Of a stretch of 64,000 nucleotides of DNA, positions 35,320 to 45,786 are shown one piece after another. Both the position numbers and the translations under genes were made by a program. Below the pieces are notes generated by a model. It was not told where the DNA came from, did not search any database, and saw nothing but the letters and a program-made list of their open reading frames with translations. How positions within the stretch are numbered: the first letter of the stretch is position 1; every line of letters starts with the position of its first letter. Origin of the DNA: Torymus aiolomorphi (Eukaryota > Arthropoda > Insecta > Hymenoptera > Torymidae); NCBI GenBank assembly GCA_036365515.1, contig CM070877.1:8379001-8443000 (forward strand), written 5' to 3'.

Positions 35320-36681
35320 TGTTACGATCCGAGTTGGTCTTTTAGAGTAGAAAGGCACTTCTACAATGGTCGCCACTGTCGCCAGGTTGACCTAAATTGT
35401 GATGTGGGATAGTTTGTTTGTAAAGCGCTGAAGCGCAAGGAGACGCGGGAAATAAAATACTAGGCAGAAATAAAGTTAACTTAACTGTTTATTTATTTAT
35501 TTATTTACTGGACAAAGTTTTTTTGGCTCGAACACTTTATCGACGACGCGTGACTCTAAGACTCTGCTCAATCTGAGCGGGAGATGGAGCCCTTGGGCGC
35601 AACATGCACAAGTGCAGCAGAGTACCAAAATGGCAACGACCCAAGGTTCCGGAGCTACGGAGCGTCTCATGTGCTCGGTAGCGACTGCCCGAGGCCGGCG
35701 GTGAGGCCCAATTTATATTCTGGCTCGTAGGTGGAGCTTCAGGTTGGTAGTGGGAGGCAGCATGGTGTAGAGGCTGTAGGGCGCCAAGTTGCCCCAGAGG
35801 CCTCCTCCGCTCCAAAGTCGGGGGCGTAGCGATGTAAGGGCCCCTGACCAGAAAATAGGGTCGAGAATGATAGGCAGCGGGTGGTGGACCGCCCCCGCCA
35901 GTGGCGTAGAGTGGCGCTGGTTCGTGATTGGTCGTTGGTGACGTCTCGGGACGTTAGGTCGTTGCGCGCCACTGCGCGCTGGTTCTAGGAATCGTTTGTC
36001 GCTGCTGAACCGTTCACTTGTCCTTGAGGTGACCCTTGCTCTCGACTGTCAGCTGTCTCTGGGGGTGCCTCACGGGTAAACACTTCTTGGAAGTGTTTAC
36101 GCCTTCCGCTTCTCGGAAGTGTTTACGCGCTCGTCCGTTGGAGTGACCTTATTTTCGTCTGTCGCTCGCCTCAAGGTCATCCTTATTGTTGCCTGCCGCT
36201 TGCCTTAAAGGTCACTCGTGTTGTCTCCTCTCGATTGCCCTTGAGATGACTCCCTGCAACAGAGCTTTTTTCCTACCCGAGCGAGCTTTTCTAATTAATT
36301 ATTATTACGGGCGCCGTTATTGAATTGTTAATTATTATTCCTCACGTAATTGACGGATCATTAATTAATTGCAAATCATTAAATTATCGTAATAGTTCAA
36401 CGCGCCTGCTTCGTTGTTAAAGTTAAATTACCATAGCGCAATTATAATAGCAATAATTTTGTTATTGCTTGTTTTATTAATAATTCCTATTCGGGTCATT
36501 ATTTATTATTCGGTTAATTAACTATCGTCCGATTCTATTGTTTAAAAATCCTTGTTCGACATTATTATTTTATCGGAATACGTTTATTATTTAGTTGGTT
36601 TTAATATTTGAATTCCGAATTATTACTGTAGAATGACCCTAAATATTGTGTTGTTCATTCACGCGGACGCAGTTCATCACA
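35320..36681. mobile_element. Solo LTR of an LTR retrotransposon
   Basis: 1362 bp running from TGTTACGATCCGAG to CAGTTCATCACA, a TG...CA structure with 4-bp duplication ATAT (35316-35319 and 36682-36685). No gag/pol between the ends and no second LTR in the window. An AATAAA-type signal is near 35450. The 4-bp duplication fits Ty3/Gypsy or BEL. Assignment rests only on ends and duplication. Confidence 0.55.
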
Positions 36682-36734
36682 ATATATTATCTTTACGCAT
36701 AGAAGGTCGGATCGGGGGGTTTCGTTGTTTCGTT

Positions 36735-36815
36735 GAAGCCGAGTTAAGCGTTAGTTCCGTACCCCACGAGGCAGGCGGCGCTACGTTCGAGCTGCGCGCG
36801 AAGTTTAAATAACAT
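36735..36815 (-). repeat. Uninterrupted copy of the repeat that the retrozyme and LINE entered
   Basis: On the minus strand this stretch reads ...TTCGCGCGCAGCTCGAACGTAGCGCCGCCTG...GTGGGGTACGGAACTAACGCTTAACTCGGCTTC.... The same sequence is found in pieces on the plus strand: 40285-40312, 41459-41491 and 60412-60435. So it is a paralogous empty site for both insertions described below. Confidence 0.75.
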
Positions 36816-37560
36816 AATCAAACCACATATCATACATTTAATATTTGCAAAAATCTAAGAAAGCTATTTTTGGGTATAGAAAACGTAATATAAATAATTA
36901 CAAATTAATAAAGATACAATAATAAAACGAAATATTGGTAATTCTCAGGAAATTATGTAATTATTATTTGAAATAATAGTAGAAATTATCATAATATTTT
37001 TAAAAAATTTATAAATTTTTTATTTCATATAATTTAAAATAATAATATTTTGATTTAATTTATATATAAAATATTTATATAGAGAACAATTTATATTAAA
37101 AAGTTCACAAAATTAATGTTAAGGATTTTAACACTGATTTCCTGCACTAAGCTAATGCCAATACCATTAAATTAATACAATATTTTTAGTATTAAATAGC
37201 TTTACTTTTCTATTTAATAAGTAATAATACATAGAGCTTGCATATAAGTGCATTTAAAAATAAATAAAAAATCTTTAATTAAGAGTAACAAAAAATTTGG
37301 TTATTGTCATTACTCGATGGAAACTACGGGAAGGTGGCAGGTTTTCGTTCCATCAGGATAGGATAGGATAAAGGGAAACGAAGGTACGTTGGATAATAAG
37401 AATGGATGAGACTTGATTTTTCAAGTCAAAGATATATGTATGACGTACACAACTAAAAATGCATATATTTATAATAAAAAATGCTAAAAATAAGCATTAT
37501 AAATATTTATGTACATAAGTAGATTTTCAATATTAAAAAAAGTGATTAATAAAACAGCAT
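36816..37560. other. AT-rich stretch, nothing recognised
   Basis: About 80% A+T with no coding or bounded repeat signal, up to the start of the Penelope-like fragment. Confidence 0.5.
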
Positions 37561-38888
37561 TAGCAAAATTTAATGTGATGACAAAATACTAAAGCCTATA
37601 TTAAATAGCCAAGACCTAATAGAAAAGATTAAAGATATTGTCATTCCAAACGATCACACTATAATATCTCTGGATGTGACATCGTTATTTACAAATGTTC
37701 CTAAAGAACTTGTAATTAATAGTATAGAAAAAAGATATCAACATATTAGATCCAAAAATATTCCATTAACAAAAATAATTGAAGCATCAGAATTCTTAAT
37801 GGACAACACCTTTTTCCAATTTGATGGCAACTATTACAGACAAACTTATGGATCACTTATGGGTAGTCCTATAAGCCCTCTATTCGCAGATATGGTAATG
37901 GTAGATTTAGAAGAAGAATGTATAAGAAAACTAGATTTTAAACCAGTGTTTTATTATAGATATGTGGATGACATTATTATTTGTATTCCCAAAAACAAAA
38001 TAGAACAAGTCCTTGAAAATTTCAATTCTTATCATAGTAGACTTAAATTTACACACGAAGTAGTAACAAAGTGATACCATAAGTTTCTTAGAAGTACTAT
38101 TGATAAAAGAGAATAACAAAATCATTACAGATTGGTATCATAAACCTACCTTCTCAGGTAGATTTTTAAATTTTAAATCAAATCATCCAACATCACAAAA
38201 AAGAGCAATGGTTTATAATCTAGTCGATAGAGCGATTTTACTATCTAACAGGCAATTTTGGGAAAAAAACATCAATTTAGTTAAGAACCTATTAAAAAAC
38301 AACCAATATCCAGAAAGATTCATAGATTTCTATGTCAAAGGAAGACTAAACAAGCTTAACTATAATAGTAAAGATAACAATAGAAAAACAGTAAAAAGAA
38401 ATGTAATACTAAGTTTACCGTATATACCGCATATCTTTGAAAAGGTCTCAAATAATCTAAGAAAGTTTGGTATTAGATCAGTTCCGTAAATTAAAAATAA
38501 TCTTAATAGTATAATAAAAAGAGGTAAAGATAGACAAAAAACGAATGAACGAACTAACATTGTATACAGAATAAACTGTAAGGACTGCGATGCTAGTTAC
38601 GTAGGTGAAAGTAAGCGGATGTTAGATACAAGGATTAAGGAGCACATTGCGAATATGAAAAAAGATGATAAAAAATTTGTTATAAACGAACGCGTAAAAA
38701 ATTTCAAACATAATTTCGATTTTCAGAACACTGTAATATTAGATAATGAAGAAAATTGGAGAAAAAGATTAATATCAGAGATAATTAATATAAAACTACA
38801 AAGTAACCCGATAAACATAAAAGAAGATACACAAAACTTAAGTAGTTATTATTCGCAATTGCTCAACAAACTAAAATCACGAAAATAA
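37560..38888 (+). pseudogene. Penelope-like element (PLE 1), 5'-truncated RT plus GIY-YIG endonuclease
   Basis: The reverse transcriptase core is at 37620-38072: DVTSLFTNVP, GSLMGSPISPLFADMVM and the catalytic YRYVDDIII at about 37955. The frame is broken at about 38072 and continues in another at 38084-38489 (WYHKPTFSGRFLNF, a PLE signature). A stop at 38487-38489 is followed by the GIY-YIG endonuclease part, 38540-38888 (VYRINCKDCDASYVGESKR). The RT fingers and the 5' end are missing. Known: PLEs are retroelements using RT plus GIY-YIG nuclease for target-primed insertion. At least two lesions, so inactive. Confidence 0.85.
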
Positions 38889-40308
38889 TATTTAGTCTAT
38901 GACAATTAAGTATAACGGTCTAACATAACTGTGGTATCATTGTTGTCATAATGTGATTAGATTGACAGTTACTTGTTTACTTTTATTCTACTCTCTTGAA
39001 TGCTTTAGTTTAGTTTCTGTGTTAATTTATTATATGCTGTTTTATCTGTTAACTTATTATTGGTGTTGTTTTATATTTGTTAATTTATTCGATTGCTGTC
39101 CCAATTTATTGAGTATGTGCAATGTTACATTTTTAACCATAAATGACTACAAGGTATCAGTTATACTTAATTGACGCTAACCTCTGTGCAACAATTCATA
39201 CATCAACTTCATTTTTGTTTCTTAATGTTTAGAAAAGGAAAAAAACTCTTATGTCGAGGCTATAAATTTATGATGATGTAATCCATGGAATTTAATATAG
39301 GTAAGACTATTATTTGTGACGAATGTATTATCATTGACTTGTAGAAAATACTCCTTTAATAAATTTCAGTACTTGAAAAGGATAACAATCAAGTTATCGA
39401 AACGTTGTACATTTAATATTGAATGTGTGTACTCATTTACATCAATTAAATCCAACTAAAACTAAAGCCTATAGTTTAATCATGCAATCAACAGCATGCA
39501 ATAAAACAGTATGATACGTTATTTAAAAAAAAAACGTAATAAATAAATAAAGAAATAAATGTGTAAATAAATAAATAAATATGTAAATAAATAAATAAAT
39601 ATGTAAATAAATAAATAAATATGTAAATAAATAAATAAATAAATTCATTAAGAAATCTACTAAAATTCAATACAAACAAATTCATAAAAAACTTGCGTAA
39701 CAATTTACTTTTGCAATTTTTGCAACTTTGCGCATGGCTTTTGTTGATTCGAATTACAAGATCTCTTACTTCCAGAATCGTGATGATCTCTTACCAATAT
39801 GCTGCATACAAAATTATAATATTTATAAATACTTTATCTTACTTATAATTGTTTTAATTTTTTTATTAACATTTCCATTTAAGTTTTAAAATAATTGGAT
39901 TTTAGACTAACAAGATTTTGGCATCTAATTTTATTTAAATAGTGCTGACGTTTTAGGAGTATTTTCATAAAATTAGTTGCTAAAATCTTGTTCGTCAAAG
40001 TTCCAATTATTTTCAAATTCATGACGACTTTTATCGAACATTTTATCTAACTGAATTTTTATTAAAATGTGTGATAGTTAATTCAATTGTATCGTTTAAC
40101 GAATTTATTAAATTCCACATAATTTGTCTAGTTTTCAAAGATGTAACGTCCATCTATACTACAAATTAAGTATATATTTACTTAAAAATATTAAGAAAAA
40201 ATTATAAACTAAATATTTAATAACTTTATCCAAATAAATGACCAAAGTTTACGGTTCAAGTGGATTCTTTACTAATGCTATTTGAATCTCGCGCGAAGCT
40301 GGAGCGTA
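38889..40308. other. AT-rich region with a TAAATAAA microsatellite
   Basis: 39537-39642 is a tandem run of AAATAAATAAATATGT-like units. Elsewhere AT-rich sequence, perhaps including the PLE 3' UTR, with no gene seen. Confidence 0.5.
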
Positions 40309-40439
40309 GCGTTGTGGCAGTTCAAGCTTCACAGCTCTGCCACCAGAGCTCGTGCCAAGTTTCAACTCTCGCAAGTGGCCGAATCGAGTCCTTGGTTAGT
40401 ATATATAGAACTTCCAAGATTAGTACAGACATCCTACCC

Positions 40440-40505
40440 GAGTCTAAGGCAAGGTTACCATCAGCCTTACTGATGAGTCCACGATGGTAACCTGGGACGA
40501 AACTC
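40440..40505 (+). ncRNA. Type III hammerhead ribozyme, 5' LTR
   Basis: Every core element is present. Stem III strand GAG (40440-40442, with U16.1) and cleavage triplet GUC ending at 40444. Stem I TAAGGC/GCCTTA (40445-40450 with 40464-40469), six perfect pairs. Core CTGATGA (40470-40476). Stem II GTCC/GGAC (40477-40480 with 40495-40498). GAAA (40499-40502), then CTC closing stem III. Loops I and II share a 10-nt perfect complement (GGTTACCATC with GATGGTAACC). Stem III is only about 3-4 pairs, as in retrozymes, which cleave best as dimers. Predicted cleavage is after C40444. Confidence 0.92.
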
Positions 40506-40616
40506 AACCTACCTTACCGACCTCTCTCACACCTAACCTCACTTTCTCCATAACCTTTCTGCTCTCCCCACTAGATGCCCTCGTAGAGCTCACCGCGGCC
40601 CTACGAGTCTGCACAC

Positions 40617-40657
40617 TGGTGACCCCGACGTGATCTGAACACGCAACCTTCTGATCT
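40617..40657 (+). promoter_or_regulatory. Extended primer-binding site complementary to tRNA-Trp
   Basis: Starts TGG (complement of CCA) one base after the 5' LTR. In reverse complement the 41 nt read as the 3' half of an animal tRNA-Trp(CCA): from AGATCAGAAGG near the anticodon through GGTTGCGTGTTC (T arm) to GTCGGGGTCA-CCA. Normal sites match 12-18 nt of the primer tRNA. The tRNA sequence is from memory, so the exact number of matches needs alignment. Confidence 0.7.
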
Positions 40658-41281
40658 AATCCAATCCGACAAACCACAAAAAGAGACCCCTCAAGGCGTG
40701 CGACAGATGACGCCTCGAGCGAGCGGTACAGTGGTAAAAACCCAATCCGCGAACCGTCGTCACACATGGCAAAAATTGGCTAGGTGACAAATAGACGGCA
40801 TTGCCGGCCGGGATGCCCGGAGCCCGATAAACCCATTCTCTACCTTATCGCCGCAACATGGCAACAGACCGAATGGTAACCATGCTCCGGCTCCACTCTT
40901 CGACATCCAAACCCGTATCTCCACCAAGCAACGATGGCGGACCTGTTGCAACCGCCACAGCTGTGGAGCTCTTGGGAGCAGTAAAGCTTAGGATGTAAGC
41001 AACCACGCAATCCACACTTCCTGACCTGTAAATCACACATCCTCGCTGTCGGTAACCTCGTCCCCACTAACATCAATTAAGTTTTCGCCTCCGCTCGGGC
41101 ACTCACTCCATCTTCTCGTTCCTCGCCTACGGCCTCGGCACTGGGGAGGGCGCCTGTGGCAGTTCAAGCTTCACAGCTCTGCCACCAGAGTTCGTGTCAA
41201 GTCTCAACTCCCGCAAGTGGCCGAATCGAGTCCTTGGTTAGTATATATAGAACTTCCAAGATTAGTACAGACATCCTACCC

Positions 41282-41347
41282 GAGTCTAAGGCAAGGTTAC
41301 CATCAGCCTTACTGATGAGTCCACGATGGTAACCTGGGACGAAACTC
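41282..41347 (+). ncRNA. Type III hammerhead ribozyme, 3' LTR
   Basis: Identical in all 66 positions to the 5' LTR copy; cleavage predicted after C41286. Cleavage at both copies would release an 842-nt RNA (40445-41286), the expected monomer for circularisation. Confidence 0.92.
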
Positions 41348-41769
41348 AACCTACCTTACCGACCTCTCTCATACCTAACCTCACTTTCTCCATAACCTTT
41401 CTGCTCTCCCCACTAGATGCCCTCGTAGAGCTGCACCGCGGCCCTACGAGTCTGCACAGCGTCGCCTGTCTTATGGGGTACGGAACTAACGGGAAAAATG
41501 GCTGACGGGGCGCCTGAGACGCACGCGTTTTTTGCATCACCTCATCAAATATATCATCATTTGGATTTTTCATTTCTCATGTTACGCAATTTTTATTTGG
41601 TGTAGTCATTGTTTATTTTGCTTATCTTTTTCTTTAACTCTCTCCTAACTATCTGTCTTATTTTCCGTTTTCTCACAATTCTCATATTACATAACCTATA
41701 TCACAGCACGTTCACACATACGAGGGGAGTCGTCCCGACTCCACCTCAGAATACCTTCTGTCGGAAATT

Positions 41770-43434
41770 ATGGCTCTCCAACTTAATGGAGAGCCTAATC
41801 TCCAACAGCTCATGAATAACAAGCAATCCTCTAACATGGAACTCGATGAATCAGAAGAGATTTACACTCAGACACCAACCCCAAAAAATAAAAGATCACC
41901 CCCCTATTCTCCCTAAAAACATCCCCTTTCAAAGAAACCCTTTAACGTTAATAATAATAATTCTTTAACCATCCAACAAACCCAAACCCTATCTCCACAT
42001 AACAATGATCCCAGCAACGGGGACCCAACTCAGACTTTTTCGCAAAATTCGCAATACAACGCTTCCCAATTACCTGTCCCGAATGAATACACCGCAGATA
42101 TCTTCCCCCCATACAAAATTATAGTTAAATCTCTCGATGCCAATATCGCCTCTGATAATAATAAAATATCACCAATCAAGATTGCTAGAAACCTCATCCC
42201 CCTTTATCCCAATGGCTCCTTCGAGGAATTTAAGAAGTCAGGCAAGGACAAGGTAATTATTATAACTAACAAAAGACAAGTCGCTAACACTTTGTTAAAA
42301 CTGGACTATTTCAAGCAGAATAACCTTGAACCATTTATACCCAGTTCCTACATTTATAAAAAATGTATTGTAAGAGGTGTTCCTACTGACATACCTGAAA
42401 GTGAAATCCTTCAAAATCTTGAATTAGTTTCCCGTGTTTCCAAACTTGACATAATCTCAATAAAAAGATTCTCCAGAAAAACCATTAATGAAGAAGGAAA
42501 ACCAGAATACATCCCAATAAGAACCAAATTAATAACTTACAAAGGCCAAGTTGTCCCCCAACATGTATTTCTTTATAAGGTACGCTACCCTGCTGAAATT
42601 TATGTCCCAAACATTAGACTTTGCACAGACTGCTATAGACTTGGACACTCTAAACTTACATGTAGATCTAAAGCTAGGTGCTTGTACTGTGGTGACATAA
42701 ACCACTCCAGCAATGAATGTCAAAAACAAAAAATAAACTCCCCAACATGCATTAATTGCTCCGGAAACCACCTTCCCACTGACAAAGATTGCAACCCAAA
42801 ACGCATTGAACAGGACATACTATCGATGGCTATCCGTAAACACAAGACTATCCAAGAAGTTCGCTTCGAACTCAAAGAACAATCCAACAAAAGATTTCGG
42901 TTTTCAGATTTCCCTGAATTTCAATCTTCGTTTTCCCCTGAAGAAATACAGAAATTCCTCCCTGAGAAAAATAATCAATCAAACCAGTCCAAAATGTTAC
43001 AAAGGCCCCACACCACATCCTTCACCCAAAATCGCACTTCCTTCAACCCCACCCTTGCCACCGTTCTAAATAACTCCAACAAACATTCTCCTGCATTTCC
43101 TGATGAACATAAAAAATTGTTGATCTCCAACAACGGCCAATACAATCTAACTATTCAGGCTGCGAGTCCTTCTAGCCCCATAGATCCTCTTCTTCATGAA
43201 AACACCCAATACTCTCCTCCTGCAGCAGATCTCCAATCAGCTAAACCAGACCCAGACTCACTTCTCATTGCGCAAAACGACTACGGTCTCAAAATCAACA
43301 ATATTGAACTCACCTGGGAACAATTCTGCAACATACAGCTACTTATTGCAAACAACCCTTCCTATAATAATATTCTTAACTCCATTGCCTCTAACGAATC
43401 CACTTTCACAACAGACAACAAATCATCCTCTTAA
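41770..43434 (+). pseudogene. LINE ORF1 (gag-like, three zinc knuckles)
   Basis: ATG at 41770 begins a 555-codon frame interrupted only by TAA at 41914-41916 (codon 49). An uncharacterised RRM-like or coiled N-terminal region is followed by three CCHC-type knuckles: CTDCYRLGHSKLTC, CLYCGDINHSSNEC and CINCSGNHLPTDKDC (about 42620-42792). The tail is Ser/Asn/Pro-rich. Role in the family: RNA-binding, forms the retrotransposition RNP. The ribosome would need to pass one stop, otherwise intact. Confidence 0.8.
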
Positions 43435-43575
43435 TTCAAAACTTTTTTTCTCGTTCTTACATAATTAAATAACTTTTCCAATTTACTTACATAAAAGTTT
43501 TATCAAAATCAAATTTTTGAAGTTTTCCTTTTTTAACCCTCATCAGTTTAAATTTATATTACTTACCTTCATTTA

Positions 43576-44541
43576 ATGGATTCATCACACCTAAACATTC
43601 TACAATGGAACTGTCATAGCCTACGGAATAAACTTCACTCACTTCGTAACATTGCCGATAATTATGACCTTATCTTGCTAAGCGAGACATGGCTTAATGA
43701 ACTCATCAACATTAACATCCCCAACTTTACTATTGTACGCAAAGATAGAATCTCCTCTGATCATGGTGGTCTAGCTATACTGATTAAGCAAAACATTAAA
43801 TTCCTCGAAGAAAAAAATATCTTCCATCATGAAAACCATCTTGAAACCCTAGGGATTTCTATCCCAATTTGCTCTCACCCCAACTCCCAAGACAAACTTC
43901 TTATCATGTCTATTTACCGCCCCCCTAAAATCAATAACAATACCTCTACTTCTACCTGGAACAAACTATTAGATTTCACAAAAAATTTTAAGTATCTAGT
44001 TATAGGCGGTGACTTCAACTCACACCATCCTGCCTGGGGCTCTCATAAAATATGCAAATCTGGTGAAAAACTTTTTGATGCTATCACTGATCATAATCTT
44101 ATATTCCTTAATGACGGCACTCATACTCACTACTCAAATAATTCTTCTCAATCAAACAATATTATAACATCCTCTCCCCTAGATCTCACTTTTACTTCTA
44201 CAAATCTCTCCCATCTTTCCTCATGGAACATGCACTCAGATAGAATGAACAGTGACCATTTTTCTATAGAAATAAGCATCAATCTAAAACCCTCTCAAAT
44301 CCCAGCACATCTCACTCACAAACTCAATTACAAAAATGTTAACTGGAAGCTTTACTCATCCCACATAGACAATTTCATTGATAACAACCTTGAAAGCATC
44401 AATAATCTGGAACCGGAAATAACCGGAACAAGAAACTCTCAGCTAAACCTAAAAAGGATTCTTCTCAAGCTTGCCCCATCCCAGAACCTTATAAGCCTCC
44501 CAATCTACAAGAATGATGTGATCAACATAACATCAAGATGA
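43576..44541 (+). CDS. LINE ORF2, part 1: APE-type endonuclease
   Basis: The exonuclease/endonuclease/phosphatase fold is visible: ILQWNCHSLRNKL, LLSETWL (catalytic Glu), HGGLAILI, MSIYRPP, GGDFNSHHPAWGS, LDLTFTS and NSDHFSI (catalytic Asp-His). It nicks target DNA to prime reverse transcription. The frame ends at TGA 44539-44541; the next ORF starts at the overlapping ATG 44538 (ATGA), one frame back. A single ORF2 is usual, so this is most likely a one-base frameshift. Confidence 0.85.
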   Translation: MDSSHLNILQWNCHSLRNKLHSLRNIADNYDLILLSETWLNELININIPNFTIVRKDRISSDHGGLAILIKQNIKFLEEKNIFHHENHLETLGISIPICSHPNSQDKLLIMSIYRPPKINNNTSTSTWNKLLDFTKNFKYLVIGGDFNSHHPAWGSHKICKSGEKLFDAITDHNLIFLNDGTHTHYSNNSSQSNNIITSSPLDLTFTSTNLSHLSSWNMHSDRMNSDHFSIEISINLKPSQIPAHLTHKLNYKNVNWKLYSSHIDNFIDNNLESINNLEPEITGTRNSQLNLKRILLKLAPSQNLISLPIYKNDVINITSR

Positions 44542-44928
44542 CTGAAATCTTCAAAAATAGATCATCTAAAGTCCCATGGTGGGATGATAAATGCTCCTCT
44601 TTGATCAGGGACCGCAGACAAGCCTCCAAAAATCTCCTTAAAAACCCTAATTCTCAGAATTTGTCACATTTAATTAAAATGAAAAACACAGCAAAGAAAA
44701 ACCTAAAAAAAATCAAAACTGCTAAATTTAAAGAATTTGTCGAACAAAAACTATCCCCTAACACCCCTGACAGTGAAGTTTGGAAAACTGTCAAAGCGTT
44801 TAAAAATAATAATAGCTCAACCAATAATTACTCTAATAATAATATAGAAATCATTGAAAACTCAAAGAAATTCATTAAAGATCACTGTGGCCTGATTAGC
44901 GCCCCTTTCAACAACAATAATCTCCCAA
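44538..44928 (+). pseudogene. LINE ORF2, part 2: linker before RT, cut by PLE insertion
   Basis: Continues ORF2 with SSKVPWWDDKCSSLIRDRR, the PWW motif region typical between endonuclease and RT. The frame stays open to AATAATCTCCCAA (44916-44928), the left target duplication of the PLE insertion, and resumes in the same sense after the right copy at 56843-56855. Confidence 0.8.
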
Positions 44929-45193
44929 TCGTTAATAGTATATTACTAACGCGGGCGGAAGAGGATTATTTACCTCATGCGACGTTTTTCGGCCGAGCGA
45001 AGCGAGGTCGAAAAGTCGCATGAGGTAAAAATTCTCTTACGTCCACGTTTCAGTAACGTATTTTTCCGTCCGAGGCCGCAAAATGACATTTAAGATGGCA
45101 TTTTGAGGTTAAAGGGCGGAAAAAATATTACTTATGTCGACTGCAATTTACTATCAACTGATAAGAATTTTTCTATCGGTCTTACAGTCTTAC

Positions 45194-45786
45194 AAAGTGA
45201 GTTTTTTAGATATTAGAGTCATTAGAGTTAATAATAATAGAGTGAAATTAGATTGGTATAGAAAACCTACATGGTCAGGTAGATTTTTAAATTTTGATTC
45301 TCACCACCAATTCGGAAACAAGACAGGTGCGATCAAAGGTGTCATTTACAGAGCGATTAAATTGTCACATAAAGATTTTAGGAAAAAGAATTTAAATTTA
45401 GTTAGAGAAACATTTATTAAGAATAGTTATCCGGTAAAATTTATTGACAAAATGATTGATGAGAGAGTGTGGGAAATTTATAATGGTGGATTGAAGCAGC
45501 GGGTAGATAATCAAACAAGGAATAGAAATGGAAAGAACGCATATTTTAGTTTACCATATGTTAGAGGTTTGTCGGAAAGGATTAGAAGGGTTTTTAGTAA
45601 ACATAATATTCAAGTTTTCTTTAGAAACGATAATAATTTAGAAAGGTTATTTAGTAATTGTAAAGACAAGGATGATAAATGTTTAAAATCGGGAGTAGTT
45701 TATAAAATTAATTGTAGGGATTGTAATGGTTGTTATATTGGTCAAACGGGTAGATATTTGAAAAAGAGAATATATGAACATCAATA
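45194..45786 (+). pseudogene. PLE 2 RT-tail and GIY-YIG endonuclease, first part
   Basis: One frame coding the region after the RT palm through the start of the GIY-YIG nuclease (GCYIGQTGR). Interrupted after RIYEHQ at TA 45785-45786 by the giant repeat element. The remaining ~75 codons are at 56288-56509, and the frame matches if one TA copy is removed. Confidence 0.8.

Larger units (their letters stand above)
40313..41458 (+). mobile_element. LTR retrozyme: non-autonomous LTR element with hammerhead ribozymes
   Basis: 1146 bp with a perfect 4-bp duplication GCGT (40309-40312 and 41459-41462). LTRs 40313-40615 and 41155-41458 both run TGTGGCAGTTC ... GTCTGCACA, with about five substitutions and one indel between them. 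One base after the 5' LTR lies a primer-binding site (TGGTGACCCCGACGTGA, 40617 on). Just before the 3' LTR is a purine tract GGGGAGGG (41143-41150). Each LTR has a complete type III hammerhead ribozyme and, about 35 bp before it, a TATATATA box (40400-40407). No ORF is coded in the 539-bp interior. Known: plant retrozymes have exactly this layout; described animal retrozymes usually carry type I hammerheads without LTR features. Replication would need proteins of another LTR element. Confidence 0.9.

Noticed and set aside
35537..35972. Minus-strand ORFs in the solo LTR
   Set aside because: GC-rich LTR sequence with no recognisable domain; open frames overlap each other and cross no gag/pol motif.
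39370..39440. Hammerhead motif in the tail of PLE 1
   Set aside because: PLEs can carry type I hammerheads, so I looked, but found no CTGATGA core with matching GAAA and stems here.
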